Assembly: GCA_008711295.1 (NCBI GenBank)
Contig: VUYV01000405.1
Location: forward strand, 119,063-183,062
Length of the DNA stretch: 64,000 nt
Source: Anarhynchus alexandrinus
Lineage: Eukaryota > Chordata > Aves > Charadriiformes > Charadriidae
Direction: 5' to 3'
Every line of letters begins with the position of its first letter. The first letter of the stretch is position 1. Below the pieces are notes generated by a model. The model saw only the letters and a list, made by a program, of their open reading frames with translations. It was not told where the DNA came from and did no database searches. Positions 36,803 through 48,828 of this stretch are shown here, piece by piece. Position numbers and translations under genes: made by a program.

Positions 36803-37095
36803 GAGTAAATTCAGGCTTGAAGGGACCTCTCTAGTCAGACCTCCTGCTAAAAGCCAGAAAATTAAAAGGTCTGACTGGGTTGCTCAGCTTGGACCTTGAA
36901 AATGAGAACAGAGACTGCACAGCCTCTCTGGGAATTCTGATCACTCTCATGGTGAAAATGCCAATCCTAATCCTTCTCTCCTTATATCCAGCCAGATCTC
37001 TCCTCCTTCATTTTAAGTCCATTGCCTCTCATTCTCCCTGCATGTACCACTCTGAAGCGCCTGGTTCCATCTTCTGAATAATCTCTTTGGAGACA
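36803..37095 (-). mobile_element. Old CR1 LINE relic, minus strand
   Basis: Diverged CR1 3' sequence in reverse: aggcttgaagggacctct, cacagcctctctggg, ctctcatggtgaaaatgcc, ggttccatcttctga. The octamer tail is lost. The divergence suggests an older subfamily than the neighbouring copies. Confidence 0.8.
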
Positions 37096-37451
37096 AGGGA
37101 CACCAACAGTTCAAAGACCTTCTTCACTAGCCTCCTTCCCACTTTTTTCAAGGGCTCTTGCATGCAAACTGCAGGCAGTTGCTGATTTAAAGTTTTCTCA
37201 CTCCAGTGGACAAGGCTTAACATTCTCAATTATGGCTGAAAGAAAGCATATAGCATCTTCTATTCCTTCTCTATGATCAATAGGGAATTCATTTAAGTAC
37301 TTCTACCTTTCCCAAATTATTTGAGAAACACGGGATTTCGATATGATTATGGATTCCTTTGTCCTTAATATAATTACTCTTCTTTCAGTCTCAGTGGGTC
37401 ACGCTGTGACAATTTTCTGATTTCTACTACCCACTGCTCCTGTTCCATGTG

Positions 37452-37783
37452 GGGGGGGCGATGAATGTGCATATCGGAGTGCAAGGAACATCAAAAGAGA
37501 TATCAGGGCCTTGGGGCAGACACTCAGGGGATCTGGAGCACAGGTTATTTTTTCATCTCTACTTCCTGTTGTGGGTAATGACATTGAAAGGAACAGACGA
37601 GCTCAGTCTGTTAATATGTGGCTCCGTGGCTGGTGTCATCGCCACAATTTTGGGTTTTTTGACAATGGAATGACCTACACGGCACCAGGCCTGCTGGGAG
37701 CAGATGGGGGCTGGCTCGCTGCAAAAGGGAGAAGGGTTTTCGCCCAAAAATTATCAGGGCTTATTAACAGGGCTTTAAACTAG
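37452..37783 (+). CDS. CR1 ORF1, C-terminal part (SGNH-esterase-like), truncated
   Basis: The frame reads from the truncation point to the TAG at 37781-37783, about 110 codons, including [39 protein letters not shown] and [11 protein letters not shown]1 ORF1 proteins are RNA-binding proteins whose C-terminal part is an SGNH-hydrolase (esterase)-like domain. This is the end of that domain, so the catalytic Ser block lies in the missing 5' part. The last codons are GCT TTA AAC TAG. They matter because TTTAAAC is a possible -1 slippery heptamer into ORF2. Because the element is 5'-truncated there is no CR1 promoter, and the fragment is probably not translated. Confidence 0.88.
37774..37780 (+). 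promoter_or_regulatory. Candidate -1 frameshift slippery heptamer T TTA AAC at the CR1 ORF1/ORF2 junction
   Basis: In the ORF1 frame the bases read T TTA AAC and are followed at once by the TAG stop. Moving back one base gives TTT AAA CTA GAT, which is the ORF2 frame. U_UUA_AAC is one of the most efficient known -1 slippery sequences. A small hairpin (ttggg/cccaa, 37808-37821) and a G-rich run (37790-37801) lie downstream, although the hairpin spacing is longer than the classical 5-9 bases. The heptamer and frames are seen directly; frameshifting itself is an inference. Confidence 0.45.
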
Positions 37784-37785
37784 AT

Positions 37786-40700
37786 TTGACGGGGGAAGGG
37801 GGTATTATTGGGTTTGCCCAAGACCAGCCAAGGGAGGTCGTACCAAGGAAAGAGGAGCAAGGTACTGGTGAGGGCCTGCAGCCCTTAGCTCCAGTATGCA
37901 CTGCAGCAGGATCACAGTCTTGCGTAGATGAGCCAGGAGCTCGAGGACCAACAGGAGCCAATGGGGAGGCACCGTTAGTACACGGCAAAGGAATGCCGCC
38001 TGGAGAGCAGCGCAAGGTAAGTACAGCTGCTCCAACCAGGTTAGCCTCAACAAAGACAAGGCTGAAGTGCCTCTATACAAACGCACGGAGCATGGGGAAC
38101 AAGCAGGAGGAACTAGAGATGTGGGCACGACTCCAGGACTACGATCTCATTGGCATCGTAGAAACTTGGTGGGACGACACCTATGACTGGAGTGTTAGAA
38201 TGGAAGGCTACAGGCTCTTCAGGAGAGACAGGCTGGGGAAAAGAGGAGGTGGTGTTGCCTTGTATGTTAAGGAGCACCTGGAATGCATGGAGCTTAGCCT
38301 GGGGATGGATAAAGAGCCAACTGAGAGCCTATGGGTTAGGATTAAAGGGAAATCGGGAGCAGGGGACATTACGGTGGGGGTTTGCTACAGGCCACCCGAC
38401 CAAGAAGACCCAGTGGATGAAGCCCTTTATAGTCAGATAGGGGTGGCATCACATTCGCAGACCCTGGTGCTCATGGGCGACTTCAACCACCCTGACATCT
38501 GTTGGAAAGGCAACACAGCCAAGCATAGGCAATCCAGGAGGTTCTTGGATTGCATTGAGGACAACTTCCTTCTCCAAATGGTTGAGGAACCAACGAGGAA
38601 AGGAGCTATGCTGGACCTTGTGCTTACCAACAAGGAGGGTCTGGTAGACAGTGTCAAACTCATGGGCAGCCTGGGCTGTAGCGACCATGAAATGGTCGAG
38701 TTCAAAATCCTCGAAGCAGCGAGGAAGGTACACAGCAGGCTAGCGACCCTGGACTTTGGGAGAGCTGACTTTGGCCTCTTGAAGAATCTGATTGGTATGG
38801 TGCCATGGGATGAAGCGCTGGAGGGAAGAGGGGCCCAAGAAAGTTGGTTAATATTCAAGGACCACCTCCTCCAAGCCCAGAACCAGTGCATCCCTACAAA
38901 GAGGAAGGCAGGCAGAAAAGCCAGGAGGCCTGCATGGATGAATAAGGAACTCCTGGACATGACCAAAAGGAAAAAGGAGGCCTACAGGGAGTGGAAACAG
39001 GGGCGGGTAGCCTGGGAGGAATACAGGGGAATGGTCCGAGCAGCCAGGGATCGGGTTAGACAAGCCAAAGCCCAGATGGAACTGGATCTGGCAAGGGATA
39101 TTAAGACAAACAAGAAATCTTTCTTTAAATACGTCAGCGAGAAAAGAAACACTAGGGAAACTGTGGGCCCTCTCCGGAAGGTAACACAAGAACTGGTTAC
39201 CCGGGATAGAGACAAGGCTGAGGTACTCAATGACTTTTTTGCCTCAGTCTTCACTGGCAAGGACTGCAGCCACACTGCCCGTGATGCAGAATGCAAAAGC
39301 CAGGATTGGGAAAATGGAGAACCGCCCACTGTAGAAGAAGATCAAGTGCGGGACCACCTGAGGAACCTGAAGGTGCACAAGTCCATGGGACCTGATGAGA
39401 TACATCCGCGGGTCCTGAGGGAACTGGCAGATGAAGTCGCTAAGCCACTAGCCATCATATTTGAGAAGTCGTGGCAGTCTGGCGAGGTTCCTGATGACTG
39501 GAAAAGGGGAAACATAACCCCCATTTTCAAAAAGGGAAATAAGGAAGACCCGGGGAACTACAGGCCAGTCAGTCTCACCTCTGTGCCTGGCAAGATCATG
39601 GAGCAGATCCTCCTGGAAACTCTGCTGAGGCACACAGAAATCAAAGAGGTGATTGGTGACAGCCAGCATGGCTTCACCAAGGGCAGATCATGCCTGACTA
39701 ATTTGGTGGCCTTCTACGAAGGGGTCATAACGGCGGTGGACAAAGGAAGATCGACTGATGTCATCTACTTGGACTTGTGCAAGGCATTTGACACTGTCCC
39801 ACACGATATCCTGGTCTCTAAATTGGAGAGACATGGATTTGACAAATGGACCATTCGATGGATAAAGAACTGGCTGGACGGTCGCACTCAAAGAGTTGCG
39901 GTCAACGGCTCGATGTCCAAGTGGAGACCAGTGACAAGTGGCGTTCCTCAGGGGTCGGTGCTGGGACCTGTACTGTTCAACATCTTTGTAGGAGATATGG
40001 ACAGTGGGGTCGAGAGCACCCTCAGCAAGTTTGCCGATGATACCAAGCTGTTTGGCGAGGTAGACACGCTGGAAGGGAGGGATGCCATCCAGAGGGACCT
40101 GGACAGGCTGGAGAGGTGGGCCCAAGCCAACCTCATGCAGTTCAATAAGGCCAAATGCAAGGTCTTACATCTAGGTCGGGGCAATCCCAAGCACAATTAC
40201 AGGTTGGGCGGGGAATGGCTGGAGAGCAGCACTGAGGAGAAGGACCTGGGTGTGCTGATCGACGAGAAGCTCAACATGAGCCAGCAATGTGCGATCGCAG
40301 CCCAGAAGGCCAACCGCATCCTGGGCTGCATCAAAAGAAGTGTGGACAGCAGGGCGAGGGAGGTGATTCTGCCCCTCTACTCCACTCTCGTGAGACCCCA
40401 CCTGGAGTACTGCGTCCAGCTCTGGAGTCCCCAACATAAGAAGGACATGGACCTGCTGGAGCGTGTCCAGAGGAGGGCCACGAGGATGATCCGAGGGCTG
40501 GAGCACCTCTCCTATGAGGAGAGGCTGAAGGAGTTGGGGCTGTTCAGCCTGGAGAAGAGAAGGCTCCGGGGAGATCTTATTGTGGCCTTCCAGTACCTAA
40601 AGGGGGCCTACAGGAGAGCTGGGGAAGGACTTTTTACTAGGGCATGTAGTGACAGGACAAGGGGGAATGGCTTCAAACTGGAAGAGGGCAGGTTTAGATT

Positions 40701-40833
40701 GAACATTAGGAAGAAGTTTTTCACTTTGAGGGTGGTGAGGCACTGGAACAGGTTGCCCAGAGAGGTTGTTGAGTCCCCATCCCTGGAGGTGTTCAAGGCC
40801 AGGCTGGACGTGGCCTTGGGCAACCTGTTCTAG
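37786..40833 (+). CDS. CR1 ORF2: endonuclease and reverse transcriptase, uninterrupted
   Basis: A 1015-codon frame with no stop or shift. It encodes the CR1 replication protein, which nicks target DNA and copies the RNA there. An APE-type endonuclease occupies about residues 92-310 (NARSMGNK at 99-106, GIVETWWDD with Glu126, MGDFNHPD with Asp232 and Asn234, GCSDHEM with Asp300 and His301). The reverse transcriptase occupies about 530-800 ([15 protein letters not shown] with Asp663, [23 protein letters not shown] with Asp751 and Asp752). A conserved C-terminal region follows ([35 protein letters not shown]). All expected catalytic residues are present. The listed first codon is TTG. The frame is open back to 37768 with no ATG, and the first in-frame ATG is at 37993 (residue 70). 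The true start is therefore either that ATG or a frameshift from ORF1. The stop is TAG at 40831. Confidence 0.96.
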   Translation: MTGEGGIIGFAQDQPREVVPRKEEQGTGEGLQPLAPVCTAAGSQSCVDEPGARGPTGANGEAPLVHGKGMPPGEQRKVSTAAPTRLASTKTRLKCLYTNARSMGNKQEELEMWARLQDYDLIGIVETWWDDTYDWSVRMEGYRLFRRDRLGKRGGGVALYVKEHLECMELSLGMDKEPTESLWVRIKGKSGAGDITVGVCYRPPDQEDPVDEALYSQIGVASHSQTLVLMGDFNHPDICWKGNTAKHRQSRRFLDCIEDNFLLQMVEEPTRKGAMLDLVLTNKEGLVDSVKLMGSLGCSDHEMVEFKILEAARKVHSRLATLDFGRADFGLLKNLIGMVPWDEALEGRGAQESWLIFKDHLLQAQNQCIPTKRKAGRKARRPAWMNKELLDMTKRKKEAYREWKQGRVAWEEYRGMVRAARDRVRQAKAQMELDLARDIKTNKKSFFKYVSEKRNTRETVGPLRKVTQELVTRDRDKAEVLNDFFASVFTGKDCSHTARDAECKSQDWENGEPPTVEEDQVRDHLRNLKVHKSMGPDEIHPRVLRELADEVAKPLAIIFEKSWQSGEVPDDWKRGNITPIFKKGNKEDPGNYRPVSLTSVPGKIMEQILLETLLRHTEIKEVIGDSQHGFTKGRSCLTNLVAFYEGVITAVDKGRSTDVIYLDLCKAFDTVPHDILVSKLERHGFDKWTIRWIKNWLDGRTQRVAVNGSMSKWRPVTSGVPQGSVLGPVLFNIFVGDMDSGVESTLSKFADDTKLFGEVDTLEGRDAIQRDLDRLERWAQANLMQFNKAKCKVLHLGRGNPKHNYRLGGEWLESSTEEKDLGVLIDEKLNMSQQCAIAAQKANRILGCIKRSVDSRAREVILPLYSTLVRPHLEYCVQLWSPQHKKDMDLLERVQRRATRMIRGLEHLSYEERLKELGLFSLEKRRLRGDLIVAFQYLKGAYRRAGEGLFTRACSDRTRGNGFKLEEGRFRLNIRKKFFTLRVVRHWNRLPREVVESPSLEVFKARLDVALGNLF

Positions 40834-43800
40834 TGGGAGGTGTCCCTGTCTATGGCAGGGGGGTTGGAACTCGATGATCTTCAAGGTCCTTTCCAACCTA
40901 AACCATTCTATGATTCTATGATTCTATATTTCTGTGCTCTGAACCTGGAAATGACATTTTTAACTATAGAGAATACCTCCTCATACATTCTTCTAGTGTT
41001 TGCAGCATTATCATCTCACCTGCCTCCAGTTATGCAAAATAAAATTGCTCTAGCTATTACAGTCTGCCAAATTAAGCCTCTGGTTTCTTGGTGGCCAGTT
41101 TCTTACTTTCTTGAGTCTGGGAAACAGTTCTTTCCAAAACAGGTTGGAGAGAATGATGACCACTTAGACAATTCTCGGTATTGTCAGATCTTGTTTTTCT
41201 AAACCAAATGCTCTCTTCCTGCCCAGTCACCAATACAAACCTCATACAGAGAAAGCTTCAAGTCAGAAAGAGGAGAGCATTCACCCACTGTTGATCCACA
41301 GTAAGAGACCAATGCAATGTCTGCATTACAAAATGGTGTCTCAAAAGATCACAGACCTTCTCTCAAGATACACTTGCAGTTTCAACAGCAGCAACAGGCA
41401 GGTGAAGATTCTCAAAGTCAGTAGGTACATAACAGAAGAGGACAGGTGTAGTAGGTATGTAACTTCCCAAGCCAAGGCCAGAAGATACTAAGGGAAATAA
41501 GATTAAAAATAGGATAAAAAAAAAGATTAATTTCTCCAAGTCTGGTCATACAATGCACCTAGGCTAATTTAATAGGTTACTGCTGCTGAAAGATGTAGCT
41601 CTGCATGTAACTCCCAACCATTGCACCCTCCCATACGCCAGCCGTAGAGCTCATGTGTTCACAAAGTATGCTCAATCAAATGAGTAACCTGGACAGTTAA
41701 AAACAGCCAGACCCATTCACTTTGTGCCAGGCAAGTTTTCTGTTCAGTTAAACTGAAAAAGCACTCTTTTTTTGGCACCAGCAAGCTGTTAGATCTTCTT
41801 AGTTCCTACAGGGTAACTCAGTCCTCATTTTCACCTTTGACATCTCCGTACAAGGAAATATCAATAAAGTACACAGAAACTATAACTGTACTAGAGCAGC
41901 CATGAGTGTAAAAGCCAAGACAACTCATTCAAGAGATTTTCCTTTTTCTTCTCTCATGTGTGCTTTCTCAATCTTCTTTTGCACCTTGCCCATGTCCATA
42001 CCATACAGCTTTATCTACAGTTTATGCCAAATTTGGCATGCATGTTTGGTGCTGTTATTAATGCAAGTGCTTCAACAGGACATTTAAATGTGCCGAAAAT
42101 TGTTTCAGTTCATTAACAGGGTGGGTGAGGAGGGGTGCGGCAGCATAACTATTTTTCACCCTGGCAAGTAAGCAAAGGGTGGGGCTGCACAAGGCAGGAG
42201 TGCAGCTGGAAGAGAGAGACCTGCTCCCCTTCAGTGCGCTCCAAACAACTACTTCTGACACAACTCTGCACCAGGTCCAGCACTCAGACCCCTCCAAAAC
42301 CTGAGTGAGATCAACCCAGGAAACGCAGTTGTTTTACAGAAACAAAATGGGTGGGTAGGGAGAATTAGTTGTCTTAAGTGAATGATCTAAATAGGCTCAC
42401 AGAAAGGTCTTTAGAATCCCATAGTTAGCATACAGGATAACATCCTGCAGCCCAGAGCACAAAAGGAAATACCAAATAGCAAGGGACTATGCTGTCCTCA
42501 GCCACTGGTGAAATACCAAAGTTCTTCAGCTTCATAGCAAACAGCTATGTTTTCCTCAAGCTCTTCCATTACTACCAGCTTTCCCACACAGCTCCTTAAC
42601 AGTGATCACTATTAAGTGATTACCAATCACTTAATCAATTGGAATCTCTTCATTAAAATAAAGAGATTGCAAGCAAATCTGTTAAAACAGTACTCACCTA
42701 TGAACTTTCTAAAGTGCTCATATTTGATGCCATAACAGTGAAGCCTACTACAATCTCCTCTCGAATTCCAATTCCGAGGAAAAAAAAAAAAAAAGAAAAC
42801 CACCATATGCAATGCTACCCAGTACTAACATAAAAAGTCCGACTGCCCAAAATGTAAGTTTAGACAAACATTAAAGCTACAAAGAGAAATACGGGAGTTC
42901 AAAAATATCACTTAAGCTTACCTATTCAATCCAATGTAGTCCCTTGCATGCAAGTACTGGGAAAATCTACTTGATCACATTTATTTTTCAACAAGACCTC
43001 TAACTCATCCAGTGCACTGAAGAGACGTTGTTCAACAAACAAAATATTGAATATGTTTTTGTTTTGGTTTTTAATTCTTTTGCCAAGATAGAACAGGCTT
43101 CCGAATGCAAGAGCACATGAACAGGAAGGTCATGGTTGGGGGTACAGACAGGAGGTACTTGTGAAGGAGGAACTAGGCTGGCACTGCGTGTTCAAACCTT
43201 TTCATCCTAAAATAGAAAATTTATATTTGTTTATACTCAAAATGGTCTCAGATATGTTATGGTATGAAAAGCCACCTGATCCTAAATTCAGATTTAGCCT
43301 GAGCATGGATTTATTTCAAAAATGTCACCAAGATCCCCAGCAGCACGTTTCATTGGTGTTCAGAACAAGATGAAGCAGCAACAACCTGTTGAATTCCTGG
43401 GACTGGATGCAGTACTGAAAGCAGGACCACACAAGAATTTAAAGAAAAAAAAGAAAGGAGATAGCACTGCTGCACAGAAGTTGATATTTTCAAAGATAAC
43501 ACCTGGATCTGGTTTCACCTTGTATAACCTATAGATGTCTGCAGAACAAAGCTATCTACTGATAAGGTGGGGTTTTTTTACTCAGTCTCCTGCACTTAAA
43601 CTTAGGAGACTGAAACATAAAAGTTTCCATGTGGGAAACTCATAAGCAGTTAAATTGTTCAAAGCAATAGATTTTGACATTTGCCTCTAAAAGCCTTGGC
43701 AAACCTAAGGCACCGCTGACATTACCCTTCCAAGTGCTGTGGTATAGAAGCATTTTTCAGCTGATTACAAGGTTATGTTTAACAGTAGCACATTAAACTA

Positions 43801-45849
43801 CTTAATGTCTAGACCCACTTTAGCAAATCTGTAAGTTTCAGAACAAAGATAAAAATGTCAGAGAATCATGCTAAAGGGCTGCTTGCTTTTTCCTTCAAAG
43901 TTAAAGTAAACAGGCTTCCAGGCAATGTAAGAGCTCATGGATGAAGATCACAGAAGATGAGGGAATGAACAGCAGCACAAGGGAGAGGGCAACATAATGT
44001 AGATGACATCCACTCCATTTCATGTCGCAATACTCACTCCATTTAAGCTTACTCAGCATGCTATTTGAACTCCATTTCCGGGACATAAGTTTACTTATTT
44101 AAAAAAAAAAATAAATCTGTTCTGCAGAAGTGCTTATCAAAGGATTTTGGTGGTTTGTTTTTTTTTATTTCTTATGTAATCAACAGTCTGAATACTGCAC
44201 TTTCAGGAAAGCACTACAAAGCTATACAATCAAGATTTACTTTTTCTTGTCACCAGAAAGGACTGGGGCACAGCACAGCCATATATCCATACAAATGACA
44301 GAAATGGACTGTTTTGCCTTGAAGTTATGAATCTGAAGTTATTTCTCCCCTAGCCACGAGCACACTACATAATGCCAAGTTATGATTCAACACCACCTCT
44401 TATGGTAGTGACTATTTCAATCACCACCAAGACTTTAAAGATTTTTGAGATAACAAATTAAATGCACTAGCATTTTCAAATTGACACCCCAAATCATGTT
44501 TAAATTGTTTGAATAATTGGTTTAAACATTCATGAGACAAAGCTGCTCCTGTTCACAACAAAGGGCAGAGGGCTCTTCATTATTTTAGACTGGAATAAAG
44601 AAGTACCTACATTGGTAATACAAAAAATACAAATACTCTTAGAGCTAAGCATTTCAAATAGCTATAATTAGCCCCTTCACTTTTATTTATGATCAGAAGA
44701 CACTTAAATGGCCTTACTGCACTTTATAAACAGCTATGGAATTTTAAATCAATTAAATTCCTGTTAATCTACTATTTAGAAGCTGGTGACATGACCTGTA
44801 CAAATGCCTTGCCCATCTAACTTCATTAGGTTTCTCAAGTTCCCCAGCCTTCTCTCTCCAGTCTTGATTAATATGAGGGAAAAGAAATCCACCAGAGCTA
44901 CTATCCACTTACCTACCACGACTTTTATTAACTCATGAATTATTAATTCATGAAAGCATTTTGCTTTTTACTCCTAGAAATGTTAGATCCTCCAGAGGTC
45001 TGGTAAGAGAGCTCTAAAATACTATGTCACCATCAGCTTCCCCATTATCCGTTAGTTTGACAGATTAAAATAAATATGGAAAGTGGCCCAACGCAATTTT
45101 CTCATAGAGAAGGTTATGCAGCATTTCAATTTTTTACTCCCGAAAAATCTGTTTAGTGCAATCTTTATACTACTACATACATATATTTGTGCAAGATTTA
45201 TCTTTTGGAAATGCAACTCCTTTCCCAAGAAAATTATCAACAGCTTAATTTTTCAGCTGAAATACTGCAATTTTAAACTTTCCAATCTGCAAAGCTTTTT
45301 TCTGATTTTTGCATGTGTTTTCTTAGCATGTGCCTTGGTCTATATGAAAACAACTGAATGTCAATAATCCTGTATTCTCTACAGTTTTGTCTAAATCCTC
45401 CTGTGCTTCAGAAATTAGATACACCCTTTTTAGCATCTCTCAGGAACAAAGGCATCATAGCTTTCCATAATTATCTTGTAAGCTTTTTCAGTGTATATGA
45501 ATTCACCCATAAACCATGGGTTTAAAACACTCAAAAACTGGCACAAGTAGATAATAATGTGAAAGCGTCATATATTTCTATTAGATACTCGAGTGTTCTT
45601 TCAACAGCTAAACTGATTTACTCATAAATTTAGGAAGTAATTTTAGTTTCCAAATTATGAAAGATATTTAAAGAGTTTAAAATTCTAAAGCTTTTACAGT
45701 TGCTAAGGTTCCCTCCCCCAATATTCTAGAAAGCAGTATTATTTTAACCTTCCTCCCAGAAGAAGAAAGACTGAAATCAAGAAATTCTGATTACTCATAT
45801 CAGCCACCAGCAACACCCTTGAAAAACTCTACAATTCATTGCAGCTAGT

Positions 45850-45882
45850 GGGGGGGGGNNNNNGGGGGGGGGGGGGGGGGGG
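45850..45882 (+). repeat. Poly-G run containing a 5-base assembly gap
   Basis: 33 positions of G with N at 45859-45863. The true length is unknown. The tract starts after gcagcta and ends at aagtaa. Confidence 0.95.
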
Positions 45883-46224
45883 AAGTAATTTCAAAGTCAA
45901 TATTCTGCATGCAGATTTTCCTTAAGGTCCTGTTGTTACTTTCTTTGTTGTAAGCAAGAATAAAATTCACTACAAAAGCTACCAGTGAAGTCCCTTCCTG
46001 CCGGAGTTGGAAATCAGTAATATTATTAACACAGCATCAAGATCCAGTAAAATCTACTGGAAACACCAAAAAAAGGTTAAAGACATCAACGTGATATTCT
46101 TCTGCCAAGTGACAGATTTGGTATTTATTTCTATTTTTAGGCCCCACTTTTAACAGCCCCCAGTCATTAAAGGACCTACTGCTCAGAACTCTAATAACTT
46201 CACACGTATTCAAGACTCTCCATG

Positions 46225-48828
46225 AAGTGTCATGGGAACCTAGCTTCCATTACTGAAACTTGGTGGGATGAATCCTATGACTGGAATGCAGCTATCGATG
46301 GCTACAGGCTGTTCAGAAGGGACAGGCGAGGAAGGCAGGGCACAGGCATTGCCCTCTACATGAAAAAATGGATAGTGTGAAGAGCTGTCTCTGAAGAATA
46401 GCCACGAGCAGGTTGAAAGTCTACAGCTAAGAATTAGAGACCGAGGCAAGAAAGGAGCCTTGTGGTTGGTGTCTACTACAGGTGTCCAGGGGAGCCTATT
46501 GACAAAGTCTTCTTACTCCAGCTACAGGAAGCATCGCTTGCAGGCTCTCATCCTGCTTGGGGAATTTCAACCACGCCACCATCTGCTGGAAAATTAGCAG
46601 TGAGCTGTAGGCAATCCAAGAGACTCCTGGAGTACATTGAAGATAACGTCTTAAAGCAGGTAATAGTCAGCCCCACCACAGGGGATGCGATACTGGACCT
46701 GTTGGTCACCAATGCAAGCGCGCTAATCAGTGACATCAAGATGGGAGGCAGCCTGAGCTGCAGTGATCATGCACTGGCGGAGTTCACAGTCCTGAGGGAT
46801 ATGGGTCAGGGGAAGAGTAAAGTCAGGACCCTGAATTTTAGGAAAGCAAACTTCCAGCTATTCCAGGAGTTAGCCAACTGAGAAACTGCCCTCAGGGAGA
46901 AGGGAGTAGAACAGAGCTGGCATATCTTTAACAATGCTTTCCATAGAGCACAAAAGCTCTCAATCCCCAGGTATAAGAAATCAGGAAAGGAAGGCAAGAG
47001 ACCAGCATGGCTGAGTTGAGACCTGATGGTCAAACTAAAGGGCAAGAAAGAGATGCACAGGCAGTGGAAACAAGGACATGTATCCTGGGAAGAGTACAGG
47101 GACGCTGCCCAGTTGTGTAGGGATGGGGTCAGGAAGGCCAAGGCTGTGGCTGCAGCTGAACTTGGCAAGGGATGCAAAGAATAATAATAGGGGCTTCTAT
47201 ATGTATGTCAGCCAGAAAAGTAAGGCCAAAGAAAATGACCCCCCTGATTAGCAAGACTGGCAAACTGGTAACAATGGACTAGGAGAAGGGTGAAGTACTC
47301 AAAAACTTTTTTTGCCTCAGTCTTCACTGGAAACCTCTCTTCCCACACCTCTAGAGAGGATGGACTGCAAGACGGGGACTGGGGGAGCAAAGTCTCTCCC
47401 ACTGTAAGAGAAAGTCAGGTTTGTGACTACCTGAAGAACCTGAACATACATAAGTCTATGTGACCTGATGACAGGCATTCCAGAGTCCTGAGGGAATTGG
47501 CTGATGTAGTTGCCAAGCCATTCTCCATGATATTTGAAGAGTCATGGCAGTCCTCTGTGAAGCTATGCTAAGGCTCATGGAGGACAGGGAGATTATTCTG
47601 CCTGACCAACCTAGTAGCCTTCTATGATGGAGTGACTACATCAGTGGAGAAGGGAAGAGCTACAAATGTCATCTATCTGGACTTCCCTAAGGACTTTGAC
47701 ACAGTCCCCCACAACATCCTTCTCTCTAAATTGGAGAGATATGGATTTGATGGATGGACTGTTGGTGGATGAGGAATTGTTTGGATGGTCACATCCAGAG
47801 AGTAATGGTCAACAGCTTAATGACCAGATGGTGATCAGTGACAACTGGCGTCCCTCAGGGGTCCATATTGGCACCAGTGCTGTTTAGTATCTTCATCAGT
47901 GACACAGACAGTGGGATCAAGTGTACCCTCAGCAAGTTTGCAGATGACACCAAGCTGAGTGGTGTGGTTGACACGCCTGAGGGACGGGATGCCATCCAGA
48001 GGGACCTGGACAAGCTTGAGAAGTGGGCCTGTGTGAACCTCATGAGGTTCAACAAGGTCAAGTGCAAGGTCCTGCAGCTGGGTTGGAGCAACCCCTGGTA
48101 TCGATACAGGCTGGGGGATGAAGGTATTTAGAGCAGCCCTGAGGATAAGGACTTGGGGGTACTGGTGGATGAAAAAATGGACATGAGCTGACAATGTACG
48201 CTCGCAGCCCACAAAGCCAACCACATCCTGGGCTGCATCAAAAGAAGCATGGCCAGCAGGTCAAAGGAGGTGATTCTGCCCCTCTACTCCACTCTCGTGA
48301 GACCCCACCTGGTGTACTGTGTCCAGCTCTGGAGCCCTGAGCACAGGAAAGACGTGGACGTGTTGGAACAAGTCCAGAGGGGGCCACAAAGATGACCAAG
48401 AGGGATGGAGCACCTCTCCTATGAGGAAAGGCTATGGGAGAGTTGGGGTTGTTCAGCCTGGAGAAGAGAAGGCTCTGGGGAGACCTTATTGTGGCCTTCC
48501 AGTGCTTGAAGTGGGCTTATAGGAAAGATGGGGACAAACTTTTTAGTAGGGCATGTTGTGATAGGACAAGGGATAATGGCTTTAAATTAAAAGAGGCTAG
48601 ATTTAAACTAGATATAAGGAAGACTTTTTTTACGATAAGGGTGGTGAAACACTGGAACAGGTTGCCCAGAGGGGTGGTAGATGCCCCATCCCTGGAAACA
48701 TTCAAGGTCAGGTTGGACAGGGCTCTGAGCAACCTGATCTAGTTGAAGATGTCCTTGCTCATTGCAGGGGGGTTGGACTAGATGACCTTTAAAGGTCCCT
48801 TCCAACCCAAATCATTCTGTAATTCTGT
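46225..48828 (+). mobile_element. Long CR1 LINE copy, decayed and internally deleted, plus strand
   Basis: A CR1 copy that starts within the ORF2 endonuclease (ACTTGGTGGGATGA, matching ETWWD) and runs to the octamer-like tail near 48828. Recognisable segments are SLSCSDHALAEFTVL (endonuclease), a maturase-like linker, the RT motif [18 protein letters not shown] with [10 protein letters not shown] at about 47937-47966, and the C-terminal region to about 48742 with an open stretch of 102 codons (48434-48742). Many stops and shifts occur. About 170 nt of the RT fingers are missing near 47560-47600 (the join between the WQS and CLTNLV blocks). It is an older relative of the 37450 copy. Confidence 0.93.

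Larger units (their letters stand above)
37450..40926 (+). mobile_element. CR1 LINE, 3.5 kb, with intact ORF2 and partial ORF1
   Basis: This is the best preserved mobile element in the window. It is 5'-truncated inside ORF1 at a GGGGGGGG run (about 37449), and retains the ORF1 C-terminus (to 37783), a complete ORF2 frame, a short 3' UTR with ggttggaactcgatgatctt, and the terminal octamers cattctatg-attctatg-attctat ending at 40926. It is antisense to DIP2A intron 1. No target-site duplication is evident, as is usual for CR1. The lack of any stop or frameshift in 1015 codons indicates recent insertion. Confidence 0.97.

Noticed and set aside
37399..37449. CR1 5' promoter or full-length start
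   Set aside because: The element begins mid-ORF1 at a G run, so the 5' UTR and ORF1 start are absent.
38433..40896. Many long minus-strand frames (for example 38433-38966 and 39688-40125)
   Set aside because: Antisense shadows of the GC-rich CR1 ORF2. No independent homology.
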